From a virus, in the IMG/VR virus record IMGVR_UViG_3300034198_017991, positions 1 to 57,180 of that record: 57,180 nt of DNA; one strand, given 5' to 3'. This document shows positions 16,513 to 25,322 of this stretch, piece by piece (position 1 is the first letter of the stretch; every line of letters begins with the position of its first letter). The notes beneath the pieces are model-generated. The model did not search any database and was not told the DNA's origin. It saw nothing but the letters and a program-made list of their open reading frames with translations. The position numbers and the translations under genes were made by a program.

Positions 16513-17868
16513 ATGGACCCTGAAAACACACAGACGCCGAAAGATTCGCCTGACGCTTCTGAAGAGCTTATGGATAAGCTTTTCGGAGCCGCCGTCGACG
16601 ATGATTCCGAAGACATCAAGCTGGATGACGATGACGTCACCGTAGACGACAACAAGCCTGACGACAAGCCTGACGGCACCGATGACGTCAAAGACGACGC
16701 CGATGACATCAAGGACGATGTCGATGACGACGAGGAGTTTGACTGGGACAAGGACGAGCCGGTCAACAAGAAGGAAGAAGATCCTGAAGAAGACCCCAAG
16801 GACGAAACCATGGCCCGGAGAATGGCCAAGGAGAACGGTCGGAAGGTCAAGGAACTGTCTGCTTCGCTCACGGAGAAGGAACTTGAAGTCGAGCGTATCC
16901 GCAAAGAGCGGGATGAGCTGGAAGCTCGCGTTCAGGAGATCGAGTCCACCCGCATCAAGCCGGAAGAGCATCCGGAATTTGTGGATCTCCGCCAGTCCAT
17001 CGTCGCAAACGTGACCGGCGCGGCTGACCTGCTTTCCATTCCGGAGCCCACGCTCGTCCCCAGGAACATCGGCCTGTTTGTCGACAAATACAACGACATG
17101 GTTAGCAAGGATGGAGCCGAGCGCATCGCGGCCCGTGACGAGCTGAAGGCTATTGTGGTCGAAAAGCTCAAGCTCTCCGAGACGTCTTACGGCGAGATGG
17201 AGGACTTCGAGAAGAAGGACCTGGAGCCTGTGATCACCGACGTCTTGCGCATCGTCCAGCAGAACACCGGCAAGGTCCGCGAGCTTCAGGAACTCCACAC
17301 CAAACTTTCCGAGAAAGCCAAGGTCGGCCAACTCGCCACCGGCGTCCGCGCCTACGAGGCCGCTGTCGCCGAGTTCTCTCCCGTCCTGGACTCCGTGGGT
17401 CAACTCGCTGACGATGTTATCGAATCCGACCCACACTCACCGGCGGCCGTTGTGGCTCGCATGATCCGTGACATCCCCGAAGGAGCGAAGCGCCTGGAGG
17501 TTGCCAAGCGCGACGTGCTCGAAGCCCTTGTGGGACCCCGCGCACTGACCCAGGCTGAGATCGACAAACTCGAAGCTCAGGGCACCAACCTGAAGACGTT
17601 CATGGCCGAGCGCCAGAAGGCTCACCGGGCAAAGCAAAGGAAGCTTGCCGCGATGTTTGTCCAGGGGCTCATGATCCGGCCTGTCCTCAAGCAGGCTCTC
17701 GCTGAGGCGGCTGCCCTCAAGGGTAAGAAGGCTCGTGAAGACGCGGAGCTGGATCTTCTGGACGGCCTCGGCAAGAAGAAGGTCGCTGACGCCGGTCCCA
17801 AGAAGTCCGACAAGAAGAAGGACCCTCTCAGCAAGCTCTTCCCGGGCGGCTGGGATGATGACGAGTGA
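16513..17868 (+). CDS. Scaffolding-like acidic protein (451 aa)
   Basis: The first 110 residues are strikingly acidic (DDDSEDIKLDDDDVTVDDNK, then GTDDVKDDADDIKDDVDDDE), followed by long charged helices with coiled-coil character (KVKELSASLTEKELEVERIR) and a basic C-terminus (KKSDKKKDPLSKLF). This matches capsid scaffolds, which sit directly before the major capsid gene and are removed after assembly. An A-rich leader precedes the ATG. No protease gene is visible in the neighbourhood. Confidence 0.7.
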   Translation: MDPENTQTPKDSPDASEELMDKLFGAAVDDDSEDIKLDDDDVTVDDNKPDDKPDGTDDVKDDADDIKDDVDDDEEFDWDKDEPVNKKEEDPEEDPKDETMARRMAKENGRKVKELSASLTEKELEVERIRKERDELEARVQEIESTRIKPEEHPEFVDLRQSIVANVTGAADLLSIPEPTLVPRNIGLFVDKYNDMVSKDGAERIAARDELKAIVVEKLKLSETSYGEMEDFEKKDLEPVITDVLRIVQQNTGKVRELQELHTKLSEKAKVGQLATGVRAYEAAVAEFSPVLDSVGQLADDVIESDPHSPAAVVARMIRDIPEGAKRLEVAKRDVLEALVGPRALTQAEIDKLEAQGTNLKTFMAERQKAHRAKQRKLAAMFVQGLMIRPVLKQALAEAAALKGKKAREDAELDLLDGLGKKKVADAGPKKSDKKKDPLSKLFPGGWDDDE

Positions 17869-17896
17869 TTTCACCGGTAACTGCTGCTGCGCCCAG

Positions 17897-17933
17897 AGTC
17901 CCGCCTTTCCGAGTTGAAGGGCGGGACTTTTTT
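17897..17933 (+). terminator. Rho-independent terminator
   Basis: Arms AGTCCCGCC (17897-17905) and GGCGGGACT (17920-17928) form a 9-bp GC-rich stem with a 14-base loop, followed by a run of T (17928-17933). It lies after the scaffold gene, so the capsid gene next to it must have its own transcription start or rely on readthrough. Confidence 0.85.
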
Positions 17934-17978
17934 GTTTGACTGAAGGCCGGAAATATGGTTCAGCTTTCTCAGCCTAGC

Positions 17979-18041
17979 ACGCTCCCCAGCGTGCGGCCCA
18001 CGATCTCGGTATAGCTGACCGGCGGACTTAGCGTCCCGCCT
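17979..18041 (+). other. Structured 5' leader before the major capsid gene
   Basis: Two hairpins lie in the 190-base gap between terminator and capsid ATG. The first is GCACGC (17979-17984) pairing with GCGTGC at 17991-17996. The second is GGCGGAC pairing with GTCCCGCC around 18022-18041, with one bulge. Leaders of strongly expressed capsid genes often have stable stems that protect the mRNA; a ribosome-control or processing element is also possible. No clean promoter is seen here. Confidence 0.5.
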
Positions 18042-18123
18042 ACTGACGTTCTAAGGGTGACTGATGGTGGCTCGTCTGTTGTGAGGGAAAACAAACCGCA
18101 TCAACATACAACCATCCATTACC

Positions 18124-19923
18124 ATGTCTTGTTCACCTGACAAAATCATCGCTGCTCTTCACGAGCAAACCGAAATCATCACCGACATCGTCCGCGAAGA
18201 AATCGCTGACACCCCGTCGATTGCCCTCCGCCTCGTTGCCGACGGCGGGACCGTTCGCCGCTCCGCCAACAACAGCTCCGTGATCTACGGAGAGGCCAAG
18301 CAGGCACCTGTCGCCTACAACAGCGCCGACCACGCCGCCCGCGACCTTGTCGCCGGTGGACAGTTCAAGGGCCGGACGCTCCACGGCACGAACGGCATCT
18401 TCAACAACCTCCAGAACGACATCGACGACAACGCCTGCCACGGCCAGTTCACGATTGACTTCTCGCAGGGCTTCCGCATCCGCGAGTTCGAAGACTATGA
18501 ACTCTCCGTGGACACCCCGGTCAAGTGCGCTCGCGATCTCGACCGTCTCGGCGAAGCCCACATTCGCGGATACTTCCGTGGCATGAAGAATCAGTTCAGC
18601 CGCTGGGGTATGCAGAACTTCAGCGACAACCTCCTGAACCTGATCATCCGCCACGGCGAAGCGAACGCCAGCGTTCTCGGTGCCGACACGTTCAACGTGA
18701 CCGCCGGTGGCTGGGAAGCTCCTCCGGCCTACCGCATCTCGATCTTCTTCCTTCAGGAGTATCGTGACCACATCGTCGCCGAGATGAAGGGTAAGGGCTT
18801 CCGTGTTTCGGAAGACTACATGCTCACCGTCGAGATGCCGCGTCAGGACTGGATCGACGCCGTCATCAAGGACAAGGAGCAGCGTGACATCACCGGCACC
18901 CAGTATGTCAACGAGCAGTTCAAGGACACCGAAGGTCCCCTGAAGGGCCGCTCCTACGGGGTCTACGGCGGCATCAAGTGCTACTTCAACGAAGAGCCCA
19001 TCCGTGGCTACTTCAAGCGGGTCGGCACCAGCTCCTACAACTTCGTCCGCGTCTACCCCTACCTCAACACCATGGGTGAAAACGGAGGTATCATCAGTGG
19101 TCCGAACCACGACTACCGCCGTGACACCATCATCGTCGATGGCGTCTCCTACGACATGGTGACCCTGATCCCGCACGTCGACCCCCGCTCCTTCAAGCGT
19201 TACGGCCTCGTCAAGCCGATCAAGCCTGTGGGTGGCGACAACGCCGGTGTGAACTACGAAGTCCGCGTCATCGACGGTCCTTCCCTGGGCTGCAACGACT
19301 ACAACGACAAGTTCAAGCTGGCTGCCCGCCACGAGTTCCGCTTCAAGGCCATGTATCCGGAGTTCTCCGGCTTCATCGCCTACCGCTCCTCGCAGCGCAG
19401 CGGCTACGTCCTCGAAGTCAGCTCCCGCGCCCGTTCGCTCTCGGCCGCTACTGCAACCGCCAACCCGGAAGCGTTCCGCACCACCGGCGTCGACGACTGC
19501 ATGGCTCAAGAGTGCGCCCAGTGCGGCCAGACCTCCGAGAACGACGGCACCTGCATCGACCCGGATGACGCCACCGCCGACACCCTGGGCCTTCAGCCCT
19601 CCGGCGCTGTCACTGCGGTCTTCGAAGGCTCGGCCTACACCCTGCGCCTCGCGGTCACCCGCGAAGGAACTGGCGGCCAAGCGGTCAGCGTCAGCTACGC
19701 CACGGCCGACGTTGCCGGTGGCGACAGCAGCGATGCCATCACCTCCACCTCCGGCACTCTCACTTGGGAAGCCGGTGACATGGAGCCGAAGTTCATCGAG
19801 ATCCCGGTCCTCTCGACCGCCGACGACAACGACGACTTCACGGTCACGCTGTCCTCGCCGAGCGGTGCGACCCTCCGTGCTGGCGCGAACGTCGCCACGG
19901 TGACGATCAACGACATCCGATAA
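18124..19923 (+). CDS. Major capsid protein with C-terminal Calx-beta domain (599 aa)
   Basis: Residues 1-475 form the likely capsid shell protein. The protein is highly expressed in appearance: a structured leader upstream, strong codon bias and a hairpin downstream. Position after the scaffold supports the call. After a Cys-containing linker (CMAQECAQCGQT, GTCIDPDD) residues of about 495-599 are a recognisable Calx-beta domain (AVFEGSAYTLRLAVTREG, then SGTLTWEAGDMEPKFIEIPV, DFTVTLSSP and VATVTINDIR). Calx-beta domains bind calcium or mediate adhesion, and here would project from the capsid surface. A long antisense ORF over this gene is an artefact. Confidence 0.85.
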   Translation: MSCSPDKIIAALHEQTEIITDIVREEIADTPSIALRLVADGGTVRRSANNSSVIYGEAKQAPVAYNSADHAARDLVAGGQFKGRTLHGTNGIFNNLQNDIDDNACHGQFTIDFSQGFRIREFEDYELSVDTPVKCARDLDRLGEAHIRGYFRGMKNQFSRWGMQNFSDNLLNLIIRHGEANASVLGADTFNVTAGGWEAPPAYRISIFFLQEYRDHIVAEMKGKGFRVSEDYMLTVEMPRQDWIDAVIKDKEQRDITGTQYVNEQFKDTEGPLKGRSYGVYGGIKCYFNEEPIRGYFKRVGTSSYNFVRVYPYLNTMGENGGIISGPNHDYRRDTIIVDGVSYDMVTLIPHVDPRSFKRYGLVKPIKPVGGDNAGVNYEVRVIDGPSLGCNDYNDKFKLAARHEFRFKAMYPEFSGFIAYRSSQRSGYVLEVSSRARSLSAATATANPEAFRTTGVDDCMAQECAQCGQTSENDGTCIDPDDATADTLGLQPSGAVTAVFEGSAYTLRLAVTREGTGGQAVSVSYATADVAGGDSSDAITSTSGTLTWEAGDMEPKFIEIPVLSTADDNDDFTVTLSSPSGATLRAGANVATVTINDIR

Positions 19924-19934
19924 TCGGATCAACT

Positions 19935-19964
19935 GGGGGTGTCCGTCTCACGGCGGGCACCCCC
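19935..19964 (+). other. Hairpin behind the major capsid gene
   Basis: GGGGGTG (19935-19941) pairs with CACCCCC (19958-19964), with a further inner CCG/CGG pair. There is no T-run behind it, so it may act as an mRNA 3' stabiliser or an attenuator rather than a full terminator. TCTAACAG follows at 19977, just before the next ATG. Confidence 0.5.
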
Positions 19965-19986
19965 TAACTCTGCCAATCTAACAGAC

Positions 19987-20388
19987 ATGAAAATTCTCGT
20001 CAAAGTTGTAGCAGGCGCTCTCTACCAAGGCGGAACCGGCCCGGCCGCTCAAGCCGGTGACCAGGTGAAACTCTTCCTGGACACGGAAGCGAATACCGAT
20101 TTCCCGGAGTTCATCCTCGGCGTCATCCAGCACCCCATCTCCACGGTCGACTGTGGATCGTCCACTTCCTACCGGATCGAGTATGACGAAGCCGACCTCG
20201 AAGGTGCCGCCACGCTGATCCATTCCGACGACGTCATTGACGTCCAAGCAACTTCCGCAGCGGACATCATCAACGAGCGAATCGCTCAGTATCCGAACCT
20301 CTTCATCCCGCCGACCACCGACCCTGAAATTGCCGGTGCCGTGTGGAATGACGGCGGTTCCCTTGCGATCTCCAGCGGCCCGGCCTAA
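19987..20388 (+). CDS. Head or tail completion protein candidate (133 aa)
   Basis: ATG 19987 (MKILVKVVAGALYQGGTGP) follows nine bases after the start of TCTAACAG; the longer in-frame ORF begins inside the gap. The sequence shows an N-terminal Gly/Ala strand, an acidic strand set (DQVKLFLDTEANTDFPEFIL, VIQHPISTVDCG, YRIEYDEADLE) and a long final helix (VIDVQATSAADIINERIAQY). Position after the capsid gene suggests a neck or decoration role; no family is recognised. Confidence 0.6.
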   Translation: MKILVKVVAGALYQGGTGPAAQAGDQVKLFLDTEANTDFPEFILGVIQHPISTVDCGSSTSYRIEYDEADLEGAATLIHSDDVIDVQATSAADIINERIAQYPNLFIPPTTDPEIAGAVWNDGGSLAISSGPA

Positions 20389-20389
20389 C

Positions 20390-20818
20390 ATGAACCACAC
20401 CTTCATCGCTCACGTCTTCGAGGGTGCCGTTCTGTCGGCGTTTGCAGCCTACCAGGGCTCCAGGGCCTACATGGCTGAGATCAGCGACAAAGACTGGGAC
20501 CGCATGACCGGCCCGCACGCTCTGGCGTTTGCGGCCGTCACCGCAGTCCTTGTCCTGTGGGCCACCCTGGTAGGTTACATATACCGGTCTGCCAAAGAGC
20601 AGAAAAAGCAGAAGATTCTTGATGACGCTGCTACGGACAAAAGGCATCAGGATCAACTCGAACAACAGCGTGAAGCTTTTGAAGCACTTACTGACATCCA
20701 CACAAAGACAGTCGAAGGGCTCATCAAGTCGAACCACGCTATCGAAAAGCTCGCAAAGAACATTGAGTATCTCACTGTCGCTGTGATCGACCAGAAGGAA
20801 AAGAAAGAGGAGGAATAA
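20390..20818 (+). CDS. Membrane protein with coiled-coil tail (142 aa)
   Basis: Starts at ATG 20390. A strong hydrophobic span lies at about residues 43-66 (ALAFAAVTAVLVLWATLVGY), with a weaker one near the N-terminus, followed by a basic turn (SAKEQKKQKI) and a long charged helix (KRHQDQLEQQREAFEALTDI). This layout fits a holin-like or spanin-like membrane protein, or a virion protein inserted in the membrane. The endolysin is 9 kb away, so lysis function is only a guess. Confidence 0.5.
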   Translation: MNHTFIAHVFEGAVLSAFAAYQGSRAYMAEISDKDWDRMTGPHALAFAAVTAVLVLWATLVGYIYRSAKEQKKQKILDDAATDKRHQDQLEQQREAFEALTDIHTKTVEGLIKSNHAIEKLAKNIEYLTVAVIDQKEKKEEE

Positions 20819-20821
20819 ACC

Positions 20822-23440
20822 ATGCCCTGCAACTGCACCAATCCAACACCGTCATCTCCTTCTGGAGAACAGCTTCCCGAAATCTACGAAGCCGCGACAA
20901 CTCCCGGCTGCTCCGAATGCGCCAGCAGTTCGTGCGAGCCTTCGTGCGCCGGCGGCGGAGCCAGCGTTCCGACCAACCTGCTCGATGCGGGATGCTACTC
21001 TGAAAACGTGACCCTGCTCGGGCGGGTCGGTCTTCAGATGGCTCGCTTGAAGGGCAGCGGATTCATCCGCCTGATCAACGGCAAAGCCTCTGTGGTCAAG
21101 TCCGTCCCGCTGGTCGCCAGGACTCTCTGGCACCGCTGGTGGAAGCAGGAAGGCAGTGTCACCCCGATCCTGGGTGAGCCGCTTCCGTATCCCCATCTTG
21201 TGGTCGCGGACTCCTCCGGCAACATCCACTCGATCAAGGGCTCGGACGAGTTCGACTCAGTGCCCTTCTGGGACGCATCCGCGAAAGAGTTCCGCAACGA
21301 GCCCCTGGCAGACATCCCGTGGGAAGTCCCCGATGGCTCGATTACCACTGCCAAGCTTGCCAACGGAGCAGTCACGACTCCCAAGCTTGCGGACTCGGCA
21401 GTCACCACCAACAAGATCGCCAACGGAGCCGTGACGCTCGCGAAGCTCGCTTCCGGCGTGGCCAACAGCCTGCCGGTCACATCCACAGGCTCGACTGTGG
21501 CCCGGACCCTTTCCGAGCGGTTCTCCGACGTCGTGAACATTCTCGATTTCGGAGCTTCGCCGGATGCTGATCCTGAGGACAACTCAACGGCCATCCAAGC
21601 TGCCTTGGACTACGCCGCCGGTAAGGCCAGGGTATTCATTCCGGCCGGTGAGTTCTTGGTTGACGCCACGCTCATCGTCCCTTCCGACAGTTACATCTTC
21701 GGATTCAACTCCTACTCTTCTGTCATCAAGATGGCCTCGTCTGTTGGTCGTGATACCACGGTCATCAGGACTGGAACTCGCGGCAGCCAGAAGCGGAACA
21801 TTGTCATCGAGGACATCACTGTCGATTTCAACCGCGACAGATGGACTGTCACCGGCGGCGAACGGGAACTGGACGGCGCTACTCCGCTCGACACGAACCA
21901 GATCGCTCTCTGCATCTCGAACTCGGAGTATGTCGTTGTCCGTGGTGTCCGCGCCATCGACGGTTACAAGCACTGTCTCGATGTCCAGGCTCCGCTCTAC
22001 GTGGAGTCCGAACTCCCCCACACCTACGATTCCGAGCCCTCGCGTTACGTCTGGATCGAGGATTGCTACTTCAGCGGCGGTGGTGACGACAACCTGACGA
22101 CTCACTTCAGCTCCGACATCTGGATCTCCCGGTGCGTTTCTGAAAATCCATCCGGAGTGCGCGTCCCCAACAACTCGAACTGCTACGAGATCGACGACGG
22201 TTCCCGCAACGTCTACGTCAACGAGTGCGTTGCCATCGGCGGTATCTGCGGTATCCAAGTGAAAGGTCACCACTACGCGCCCGCGCCATACAACGTGGTC
22301 GTCGACGGGTTCCGTGCGATCAACTGCACCATTGGTGTCGAGATGCGCCACACCCAGTTCTACGGTGATGATACCGACGAAGATGGCTCGACTGAAGTCG
22401 AGGATGAAGACGGCAACGAGATCATCTATTCCGGCGCTTCTGCTACCGCTCGCAATGTCAGCCTCAGCAACATAGAAGTCATCGCTCCGAGAAGCAAGGT
22501 CAACGACGGCCAGACCTACGAAGCGAAATACGGAATCCGCATCCGCTCCTACGAAAACGTCAGCATGGTCAACGTGCGGGTTTCCGATGGAAGCCTCGAC
22601 CTCGCCGGTGATTACGCCGACTCCACCGAACTGACCGGCTCCGGCGGCGACCCGCTCGCCGATCCTCCGGTGGAACCGGTTGTCGCTGTGGTTCGCCTCT
22701 ACGGCGGATGCCAGCGCATCCAGATCCAGAACCTCGTCATTAACGGATTCTCCACTATCGAAAGCGGTCTTCGGACCACCAGTTCGTTCGGCGGAGACAT
22801 TGTGGTGGACGGCTTCATCTGCGTCAATGGACCGCTCTATCCGATCCGCATGTCCAACTCTGACGCGACCTACAAAGGCCGCATCAACAGCTTCACCATC
22901 TCTGGCGATCAGGAGACCGGAATCGGTGTCTACGTCACGTCACCGAACGTGTCGGTGGGTCCCGGCTCCGTTACCGGCTACGCTGTCAGCGTTTCGGGAA
23001 CCATTGGCGAGGACGGCTTACCGCTCAGTGGATGGGAGATCCGCCGCCGCGCCCGCTCGGTCGCAGGCGACACCATCGTCCCGCAGGAGGCCGCTTCCTT
23101 CGTGTGGGTCGAATACGGGCAGGACCTCCAGGCCGGGGAAGGCTTGGCGCTCACATGGAAATGCCGCTTGGAAGGCGACTCCGCTGACCGCCTCGTCGGG
23201 TTCGTCGCTTTCGAGAAGGCCAACGGGACGGATACGAGCAGCACGGCAAACTTCGCTGTGTGGATCTCCGCCGATGGTGGGACCACGTTCCCGGTCAGGT
23301 GCGCCATCGTAAAGCCTGGCGGGATCATCAACCTGCCGCTGACTCCGACTTACGCCAACGACTCTGCTGCGGGTTCCGGTGGCCTGGTCGCCGGTGACGT
23401 CTACAAAACGTCCTCAGGAGAACTCCGGATCAAGCTCTGA
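20822..23440 (+). CDS. Second tailspike, beta-helix type (872 aa)
   Basis: Overall layout: a Cys-rich N-terminus (CNCTNPTPS, CSECASSSCEPSC) and a virion-binding region; then a spaced repeat GSITTAKLANGAVTTPKLAD, SAVTTNKIANGAVTLAKLAS, the familiar fibre pentad-like stem; then from about residue 240 VNILDFGASPDADPEDNSTA, IQAALDYAAGKARVFIPAGE, the opening of a pectate-lyase-type beta-helix. The C-terminal 150 residues form a beta-sandwich tip. Starts with a Shine-Dalgarno-like AGGAGG inherited from the preceding coding sequence. Likely a depolymerase or receptor-binding spike. Confidence 0.85.
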   Translation: MPCNCTNPTPSSPSGEQLPEIYEAATTPGCSECASSSCEPSCAGGGASVPTNLLDAGCYSENVTLLGRVGLQMARLKGSGFIRLINGKASVVKSVPLVARTLWHRWWKQEGSVTPILGEPLPYPHLVVADSSGNIHSIKGSDEFDSVPFWDASAKEFRNEPLADIPWEVPDGSITTAKLANGAVTTPKLADSAVTTNKIANGAVTLAKLASGVANSLPVTSTGSTVARTLSERFSDVVNILDFGASPDADPEDNSTAIQAALDYAAGKARVFIPAGEFLVDATLIVPSDSYIFGFNSYSSVIKMASSVGRDTTVIRTGTRGSQKRNIVIEDITVDFNRDRWTVTGGERELDGATPLDTNQIALCISNSEYVVVRGVRAIDGYKHCLDVQAPLYVESELPHTYDSEPSRYVWIEDCYFSGGGDDNLTTHFSSDIWISRCVSENPSGVRVPNNSNCYEIDDGSRNVYVNECVAIGGICGIQVKGHHYAPAPYNVVVDGFRAINCTIGVEMRHTQFYGDDTDEDGSTEVEDEDGNEIIYSGASATARNVSLSNIEVIAPRSKVNDGQTYEAKYGIRIRSYENVSMVNVRVSDGSLDLAGDYADSTELTGSGGDPLADPPVEPVVAVVRLYGGCQRIQIQNLVINGFSTIESGLRTTSSFGGDIVVDGFICVNGPLYPIRMSNSDATYKGRINSFTISGDQETGIGVYVTSPNVSVGPGSVTGYAVSVSGTIGEDGLPLSGWEIRRRARSVAGDTIVPQEAASFVWVEYGQDLQAGEGLALTWKCRLEGDSADRLVGFVAFEKANGTDTSSTANFAVWISADGGTTFPVRCAIVKPGGIINLPLTPTYANDSAAGSGGLVAGDVYKTSSGELRIKL

Positions 23441-23928
23441 TGCCTCGTATCAACATCCTCCAGCTCGGGACACGGGGTGTGGACATGAAGTCCAACCCTT
23501 TGCTCCTGGGCAACAAGAAACTCCATGCTGCCACGAACATGGTTTTCGAGGAGGGTGTTCTGCGGACCCGTCCCGGGTTTCGATACTCCGCAACCGGCGC
23601 AACCGGCCAATTCCAGGGAGCTTCGGAATACCGGCCGTCCAAAGGGATCTCGGCCGGTCGCTTCTCCAGCGCCGACGACTCCGTGGCCATCGCGGCTGGC
23701 GGCGTCCTGTTTGTCGACGGGACGCCGGTCGCGGCCAACCTGGCGGCCGGTGCCTCCTACCACATCTATCAGGCTGAGAACTACCTCATCGCCCAGTGTG
23801 AGTCTGCCAGGACGTTGTGGTGGGACGGTTCAAAGATCACTGAAAGTCCCGGTATGTCTGAACAGGACTGGAATGATCCTGAGCCGCCTTTGTTCGTGGA
23901 TGATTACGCTCCCCCAGAATTGACATGA
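23440..23928 (+). CDS. N-terminal part of a tail-tube/stabilisation-type protein (162 aa)
   Basis: The opening INILQLGTRGVDMKSNPLLL, then KLHAATNMVFEEGVLRTRPG, is the typical start of tail tubular protein B / DNA-stabilisation-type beta-propeller proteins (G...T..NP..L......A.N....EG.LR.RPG). Here the ORF stops after 162 residues and the next gene takes over with a 4-base overlap (ATGA). The two genes together would make a full-length protein, so this is a natural split or coupled pair. Starts by overlapping the tailspike stop (TGATG). Confidence 0.55.
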   Translation: MPRINILQLGTRGVDMKSNPLLLGNKKLHAATNMVFEEGVLRTRPGFRYSATGATGQFQGASEYRPSKGISAGRFSSADDSVAIAAGGVLFVDGTPVAANLAAGASYHIYQAENYLIAQCESARTLWWDGSKITESPGMSEQDWNDPEPPLFVDDYAPPELT

Positions 23929-25322
23929 TCGACGTGAAACCAGATGGCGGTATCGAGGCTCTCTACACGCACGAGAGCAGTCATGATACCTTCGACGCTT
24001 CCAAGCATGTGAACTGGCTCCTCAACGGTGCCGGTATCGGCTGCTACGCGCACGGCAGGGTCCATCAGCAATACGGTCACACGATCTACGTCGGCGACTT
24101 GGTCCACAAGCGGGGCCACCTCATGACCGACGATCTGCTCCTCATGGAAGAGCAGGCCCTGTTTTCGATGGGCGATCCGCTCACCGCCCCTTCGCGCCTG
24201 GGCGACCTCATGGCCATGGCAATGCTCCCGACCATGAGCACGGCCAACGGTGAAGGTAGCCTGATTGCCTACTATCGCCACGGAGTCGTTGCATTCGACA
24301 CCTTCGAAGCGCCACGCGAAACCCGGGTCGATGGCGACGGGCAAGTCATCCAGCAGGGGTGGTCTACCAAGAAGCTGGTCAATCACCTCCTAAACACGGT
24401 GAGTGCTGTCGGCAGATATGCGGTGGCCACTCTCACTCGCGATCACCTGTTCAGATCTGTTAGAGGACTGCACTTCCTGAAGACGGTCCTTGGTGAGGGA
24501 ACATTCAACAGCGAGAACATCAACCGGATCTCGATTGATGTCGACCCGATCCTGGAGCAGGACGTCGACCTCGACGGTGCTTCGGTCGGCTTCTGGCTAT
24601 ACGGTGATCGCATGTTCGCGACCACCGGCATGGTTTACGAAAGCAGCTTCTCGACCACATCGTTCGGCCGGGGGTTCGTGTCATGGAACCAGGCTTCGAC
24701 GTTCACGGAAGACAGAACGCCGATCCCACTTTGGGAAGGCTTGTGGGTCGTCGACTATGGGATTGTCGGTATCCACCGCTTCGTGTCTTTTGGCGACAGG
24801 GACTTTGGATTCATCTGCTCTGATAGAGACGGCTCTATCCTGGAAGCCCGTATTGACAAAGATCTCGATCACGACGTTCGGGATGGCGCAGACGTTTGCA
24901 TCGAGTGGTCATTCGAAACGGGCCGCTTCACCGGCGGACTCGGGTCGGACATGGCGGTCAGTGATTGCGTCATCGAGCTTCTGGCGAACAACCGCTGCCA
25001 GTGCGTTCGCGTTTACGCCAGGACAGATCGCAGCGGCAGTTGGTCGCTGTGGAAGGAGTTCTCACCAGCGGACAAGCTCACCGGCGACAACGAACGCATT
25101 CTACTGACCGAGTCTCTTAGCAAGCCTCCCGCATCCTGCCGCGAGTCGACATGGATTCAGCTCCGGGTCGAAGGCGTTGGTCCCGTGGAGGTCCGCCTGA
25201 TCGACCTTGACTTCTCCCCGACCACAGTCAAAGCTGGAAGGCAGAAAAGCTACGTGACCAGCTTTTCCGAGAAAGACTTTTTCGAGATCAACAACGCACC
25301 CGCCGAAACACGATGGCCATAG
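23925..25322 (+). CDS. Tail-associated structural protein, second half of the split pair (465 aa)
   Basis: Starts at the ATG overlapping the preceding TGA. It is rich in beta-strand segments separated by turns (YHIYQAEN-like elements before it, then IYVGDLVHKRGHLMTDDLLL and ASVGFWLYGDRMFATTGMVY), with a C-terminal jelly-roll-like stretch that ends SFSEKDFFEINNAP. Fits the continuation of a tail-tube/propeller protein from the preceding gene. No enzyme motif. The octamer CTGTTAGA lies at 24457. Confidence 0.6.
   Translation: MIDVKPDGGIEALYTHESSHDTFDASKHVNWLLNGAGIGCYAHGRVHQQYGHTIYVGDLVHKRGHLMTDDLLLMEEQALFSMGDPLTAPSRLGDLMAMAMLPTMSTANGEGSLIAYYRHGVVAFDTFEAPRETRVDGDGQVIQQGWSTKKLVNHLLNTVSAVGRYAVATLTRDHLFRSVRGLHFLKTVLGEGTFNSENINRISIDVDPILEQDVDLDGASVGFWLYGDRMFATTGMVYESSFSTTSFGRGFVSWNQASTFTEDRTPIPLWEGLWVVDYGIVGIHRFVSFGDRDFGFICSDRDGSILEARIDKDLDHDVRDGADVCIEWSFETGRFTGGLGSDMAVSDCVIELLANNRCQCVRVYARTDRSGSWSLWKEFSPADKLTGDNERILLTESLSKPPASCRESTWIQLRVEGVGPVEVRLIDLDFSPTTVKAGRQKSYVTSFSEKDFFEINNAPAETRWP

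Noticed and set aside
15045-17436. Minus-strand ORFs over portal and scaffold (408 and 417 aa)
   Set aside because: Antisense shadows of biased codon usage, with composition unlike any protein and overlap with strongly supported genes.
18133-19932. 599-aa minus-strand ORF covering the whole capsid gene
   Set aside because: It is the mirror of a highly biased GC-rich gene; its sequence is Val/Asp/Gly-rich without domains, and the plus-strand frame has clear capsid and Calx-beta signatures.
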